In this document: one piece after another, positions 61,521 through 64,000 of the stretch
Numbering within the stretch: position 1 is the stretch's first letter
Layout: every line of letters begins with the position of its first letter
Source of the DNA: Kluyvera ascorbata_C
GTDB lineage: Bacteria > Pseudomonadota > Gammaproteobacteria > Enterobacterales > Enterobacteriaceae
Length of the DNA: 64,000 bases
Assembly: GCF_044197065.1 (NCBI RefSeq)
Contig: NZ_JBIQOI010000002.1
Span: 186,001 to 250,000 of the forward strand
Direction of reading: 5' to 3'
Position numbers and translations under genes: made by a program
Notes under the pieces: generated by a model
Told to the model about the DNA's origin: nothing
What the model saw: the letters and a program-made list of their open reading frames with translations, nothing else
The model's database searches: none

Positions 61521-62111
61521 ATGCAGCTAAAACGTGTGGCAGAAGCCAAACTGCCAACCCCATGGGGCGATTTCCTGATGGTGGGCTTTGAAGAACTGGC
61601 AACCGGGCACGATCATGTCGCACTGGTTTTTGGTGATATTACGGGGCAAACGCCGGTGCTGTCGCGGGTTCACTCTGAATGCCTGACGGGGGATGCCCTT
61701 TTCAGCCTCCGCTGCGACTGTGGTTTTCAGCTAGAGGCCGCGCTGTCTCACATTGCAGAAGAAGGTCGTGGGATCCTGCTGTACCATCGCCAGGAAGGCC
61801 GTAACATCGGTCTGCTAAATAAGATTCGCGCCTACGCGCTGCAGGATCAAGGCTATGACACCGTTGAGGCCAACCACCAGCTTGGTTTTGCCGCTGACGA
61901 ACGTGACTTTACCCTCTGCGCCGATATGTTCAAGCTGCTGGGCGTAGACGCCGTGCGTCTGCTGACCAACAACCCGAAAAAAGTCGAAATCCTGACCGAA
62001 GCAGGCATCAACATCGTTGAGCGCGTACCGCTGATCGTGGGCCGTAACCCCAAAAATGCCCACTATCTCGATACCAAAGCGGCCAAGATGGGGCATTTGC
62101 TCAGTAAATAA
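61521..62111 (+). CDS. ribA: GTP cyclohydrolase II (RibA)
   Basis: 196 residues, as in E. coli. Zinc Cys in CLTGDALFSLRCDCGFQ, catalytic Asp/Arg in YHRQEGRNIGLLNKI. First step of riboflavin synthesis. The ribosome-binding site is CTGGAG. In front of it GGCGCTGA is repeated (61486-61493, 61495-61502). No FMN riboswitch is seen. In E. coli acnA converges on ribA; here an accessory cassette takes that place. Confidence 0.97.
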   Translation: MQLKRVAEAKLPTPWGDFLMVGFEELATGHDHVALVFGDITGQTPVLSRVHSECLTGDALFSLRCDCGFQLEAALSHIAEEGRGILLYHRQEGRNIGLLNKIRAYALQDQGYDTVEANHQLGFAADERDFTLCADMFKLLGVDAVRLLTNNPKKVEILTEAGINIVERVPLIVGRNPKNAHYLDTKAAKMGHLLSK

Positions 62112-62118
62112 CGCGTTT

Positions 62119-62150
62119 GTCGCCGTTTAATCACTAAACGGCGACCTCTT
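62119..62150 (+). terminator. Terminator hairpin of ribA
   Basis: Perfect 11-bp arms (GTCGCCGTTTA and TAAACGGCGAC) around a 5-base loop, followed by a pyrimidine-rich stretch. Confidence 0.8.
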
Positions 62151-62368
62151 CCTTCCTTGAACTCATAGCTCAAAGCTGCCTGTCTACGTGGCCAATCTCC
62201 CTTATCGCAGCCTGGTAGTACAAAAAAAACCTTTATGTACAATCATTTTCGATATCCAAACTGACATCAAGCGGCGTAGCCGCAGTTTGTGACAATTTCG
62301 GATATTTTACGCATTTTTTAACAGGAAAAAATTTACCTTAAGGCGTATTAAGGTGTTTTTACTAATGG
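62151..62368 (+). promoter_or_regulatory. Leader of the Hcp cassette with a terminator-like hairpin
   Basis: An AT-rich gap. It holds a stem-loop at 62257-62289 (CAAACT/AGTTTG and GCGGC/GCCGC arms) and a terminator-like element at 62335-62360: ACCTTAA pairs with TTAAGGT around six bases and is followed by GTTTTT, directly before the first cassette gene. It may attenuate the cassette or be the end of a lost gene. Confidence 0.55.
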
Positions 62369-62932
62369 ATGAGCTCTCCAATGATAAGGGAAATGAACGA
62401 TATAGACCGGGGAGGGTTACGGCTGTTAACGCTTGGTGAGATTAACTTGGCCCGTATCCTCTACGCTTTCACCATCCGCTATAACGCAGTCTGGATCCAC
62501 CGCAGCAGCTATCTACCTTTCAACCTCCAAAAGGACAACTACGCCATGACACCCAACGGCGAATTGTACTTTCAGGAAGGTTCTTATGAGCCTGACTTTT
62601 CACAGCCGCATGTTAATAACGATCGCGTTGGAGGGCAGCATCTTTTTTTACATGAAATGATGCACGTCTGGCAGCATCAGCGCGGGATGATGGTAAGGAT
62701 GCGGGGCTTGTTCTCTTGGGCTGTTGATTACTATTACACGTTGGATAAGGCCATACTCCTGGATTACGGCTTAGAGCAGCAGGCTGCAATGGTGGCTGAT
62801 TATTGGCTACTTAAAACGTATGGATTCGTCAACCGCCCTGATTTGTATCGCCTCAAGGATTACGATCCCTCTGAGCCTGTCCTTAGCCTCATATCTCGCT
62901 ATGAGAAAGTGTTAGGGAGGTTCCCGCATTGA
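62369..62932 (+). CDS. Putative zinc metallopeptidase of a T6SS-linked cassette
   Basis: 187 residues from ATG 62369; an internal ATG at 62381 (MIREMN) is equally possible. It carries a zincin motif HEMMHVWQH (His95, Glu96, His99), with LEQQAAMVADYW downstream as a possible third-ligand helix. Similar small proteins are found next to vgrG and hcp genes and annotated as Rhs- or T6SS-related. Followed by a lipoprotein gene that overlaps it and by hcp, it is a candidate toxic effector or cargo. No toxic activity is proven. The stop overlaps the TTG start of the next gene. Confidence 0.75.
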   Translation: MSSPMIREMNDIDRGGLRLLTLGEINLARILYAFTIRYNAVWIHRSSYLPFNLQKDNYAMTPNGELYFQEGSYEPDFSQPHVNNDRVGGQHLFLHEMMHVWQHQRGMMVRMRGLFSWAVDYYYTLDKAILLDYGLEQQAAMVADYWLLKTYGFVNRPDLYRLKDYDPSEPVLSLISRYEKVLGRFPH

Positions 62933-63282
62933 AACACTACTTTCTCATTCCTGCCCTTTTTGCGCTGGCTGGGTGTGGTGCTGGCGATAGCGTTCCCCCA
63001 TGGCGTAGTTTCCCCATTATAAATAATTCGCTTTGCTTCTCTGTTAATAAATCGGACGTTCTGAGCCGATACGGCGTTTATTCTGAACAGGGGAATGAAT
63101 ACAAGACATTAGCGGAAAATTCTCATGTGGCTCTCTCCTACCCTGAAACGTGCTTAAAAATACCGATAACGCCGGGCTATATCTATGCGGCTTCATACAC
63201 GTTGAACGGAACGAATTACCGTTACAACTTTTTCATCGACAGAAACGGGCAAATATTAAGCACAAAAGAAGGAGATCTATAA
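62929..63282 (+). CDS. Putative periplasmic immunity lipoprotein of the T6SS cassette
   Basis: 117 residues with a TTG start eight bases after GGGAGG, overlapping the previous stop (TTGA). A lipoprotein signal ends at LAGC (Cys16). The mature part is a small beta-rich domain with two conserved-looking Cys. Proteins of this make-up are annotated as T6SS immunity lipoproteins. The tight coupling to the metallopeptidase gene fits an effector-immunity pair; the residue after Cys is Gly, which allows outer-membrane sorting. Confidence 0.75.
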   Translation: MKHYFLIPALFALAGCGAGDSVPPWRSFPIINNSLCFSVNKSDVLSRYGVYSEQGNEYKTLAENSHVALSYPETCLKIPITPGYIYAASYTLNGTNYRYNFFIDRNGQILSTKEGDL

Positions 63283-63783
63283 ATGTCATTACCAGCTTAT
63301 ATGTATATTTATGATGAAAATGGACAGCTGATCAAAGGCAGTTGCATGGCGCTGGGCCGTGAGGGTGCAATTGAAATCATGAACAGCAGTTACGGTGTGA
63401 ACCAAAACACATGCCGCAACACTGGTAAGCTGATGGGTTCGCGCGAACACAACGCTTTTACCCTGCACAAAGAGATTGATAAGACCTCGCCATATTTTGC
63501 GGTTGCAGTCTGCCAAAGTAAGCGGCTGCAAAAGGCAGTAATCCACTATTACGACATCAACGAGGCGGGTGTCGAATACGAGATTTACCGAATTACGCTT
63601 AACAGCATCGTAATCATGTCCGTCAATGCTGCTCATGCTTATATGCCGGGTTCCCACACTCCAGGCATGATGGAAAATATCGCCATCACCTACTCAGGCA
63701 TTGAGTGGTTTTATATCGAAGGGAATATCAAGTACGACGATGACTGGAGCCGCCCGGTTGGTTACAACCAGCAGCAGAGGTAA
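63283..63783 (+). CDS. Hcp-family type VI secretion tube protein
   Basis: 166 residues with MSLPAYMYIYDENGQLIKGSCMALGREGAIEIM at the start and YSGIEWFYIEGNIKYDDDWSRP at the end, the Hcp family. Hcp rings stack into the T6SS tube and can carry small effectors in the lumen. The start follows AAGGAG by eight bases and the previous stop directly (TAAATG), so it is the third gene of the unit. No other T6SS structural gene lies in the window. Confidence 0.9.
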   Translation: MSLPAYMYIYDENGQLIKGSCMALGREGAIEIMNSSYGVNQNTCRNTGKLMGSREHNAFTLHKEIDKTSPYFAVAVCQSKRLQKAVIHYYDINEAGVEYEIYRITLNSIVIMSVNAAHAYMPGSHTPGMMENIAITYSGIEWFYIEGNIKYDDDWSRPVGYNQQQR

Positions 63784-63792
63784 ATCGAATTG

Positions 63793-63838
63793 GCAGGCAG
63801 ATCTGCTGAAAATAAAAACCACTTAGCAGACTGCCTGC
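63793..63838 (+). terminator. Hairpin downstream of hcp
   Basis: GCAGGCAG pairs with CTGCCTGC and CTGCT with AGCAG, with a small internal loop and a 17-base AT-rich loop. No T-run. The last 160 bases of the window show no gene and no acnA 3' end. Confidence 0.5.
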
Positions 63839-64000
63839 AATACTCGCCGCTATTCACGAACACGCTTACTTGCAATAAGAGCGTACCAGGTCATCAAACC
63901 AATAATGCAAAATCTATAAGTTTAAAATCATAAGGTTACGTGCTTAGCGTACATTTCCGTACGGTTGGGATCCCCCCTCCCTTGTGCTGTTAAAGTGAAA

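Noticed and set aside
60460..61623. Long N-terminal extensions of LapA and PgpB
   Set aside because: The upstream codons do not match the E. coli proteins and cover promoter DNA.
1..64000. CRISPR arrays, tRNA or rRNA genes, integrases, transposases
   Set aside because: No regular repeat-spacer pattern, no cloverleaf-like conserved tRNA arms and no recombinase motif were seen; the only dispersed repeats are REP elements.

Overview
The window is a chromosomal segment of an enteric bacterium (Enterobacteriaceae). The backbone blocks follow the Escherichia coli order and the proteins I recognise match their E. coli counterparts closely in length and motifs. GC content is moderately high, and REP elements of the enterobacterial type are present. 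Several E. coli neighbours are missing or replaced (pspE, the ycjM-W block, the puu cluster, ycjY/ycjZ, ycjD). The host is therefore not E. coli itself; an Enterobacter-like genus is likely, but the genus cannot be fixed from this sequence.

Layout. 1-3.7 kb: the 3' part of an MHYT-GGDEF-EAL gene, then a coupled pair of small DMT (DUF606) membrane proteins divergent from a LysR gene. 3.8-9.9 kb: a sugar operon (EIIA-EIIB-EIIC of the ascorbate type, an AlsE-like epimerase and a full-length TktA-like transketolase) facing a LacI-type regulator across an intergenic region with two matching operators and a CRP-like site. 10.2-12.3 kb: a DJ-1/PfpI protein and cytoplasmic alpha-amylase AmyA. 12.4-16.6 kb: the blue-light/biofilm locus ycgZ-ymgA-ariR-ymgC plus an extra LuxR-type regulator, divergent from bluF and bluR. 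16.7-22.7 kb: accessory oxidoreductases (AKR, MDR, SDR), a LysR regulator divergent from a DHA2 efflux pump, and yiiS. 22.9-28.6 kb: murein-peptide genes mppA, mpaA and ycjG, then tpx and tyrR. 28.8-33.9 kb: a five-gene Opp/Dpp-type ABC importer inserted between tyrR and ycjF. 34-39.2 kb: ycjF, ycjX and pspDCBA, with divergent pspF. 39.2-44.2 kb: an MFS carrier, an M20 amidohydrolase and a large AraC-type regulator, at the place where E. coli carries puu. 44.3-62.1 kb: sapABCDF, fabI, yciW, rnb, pdeR, yciZ, deoT, osmB, yciH, pyrF, lapB, lapA, pgpB and ribA. 62.2-64 kb: an AT-richer cassette (HExxH protein, periplasmic lipoprotein, Hcp) where the 3' end of acnA would be expected.

The least ordinary parts are (i) the PTS-AlsE-transketolase operon, which looks like a dedicated route from an unknown sugar into the pentose phosphate pathway; (ii) the Hcp-linked putative type VI effector/immunity cassette next to ribA; (iii) a LuxR-type regulator in the ycgZ operon, which could be a partner for the Rcs pathway; (iv) the AraC/M20/MFS module; and (v) the tyrR-ycjF ABC importer with its own dyad operator. 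Functional names for backbone genes rest on recognised family similarity recalled without a database search. Functions for accessory operons are inference from domains and neighbours.
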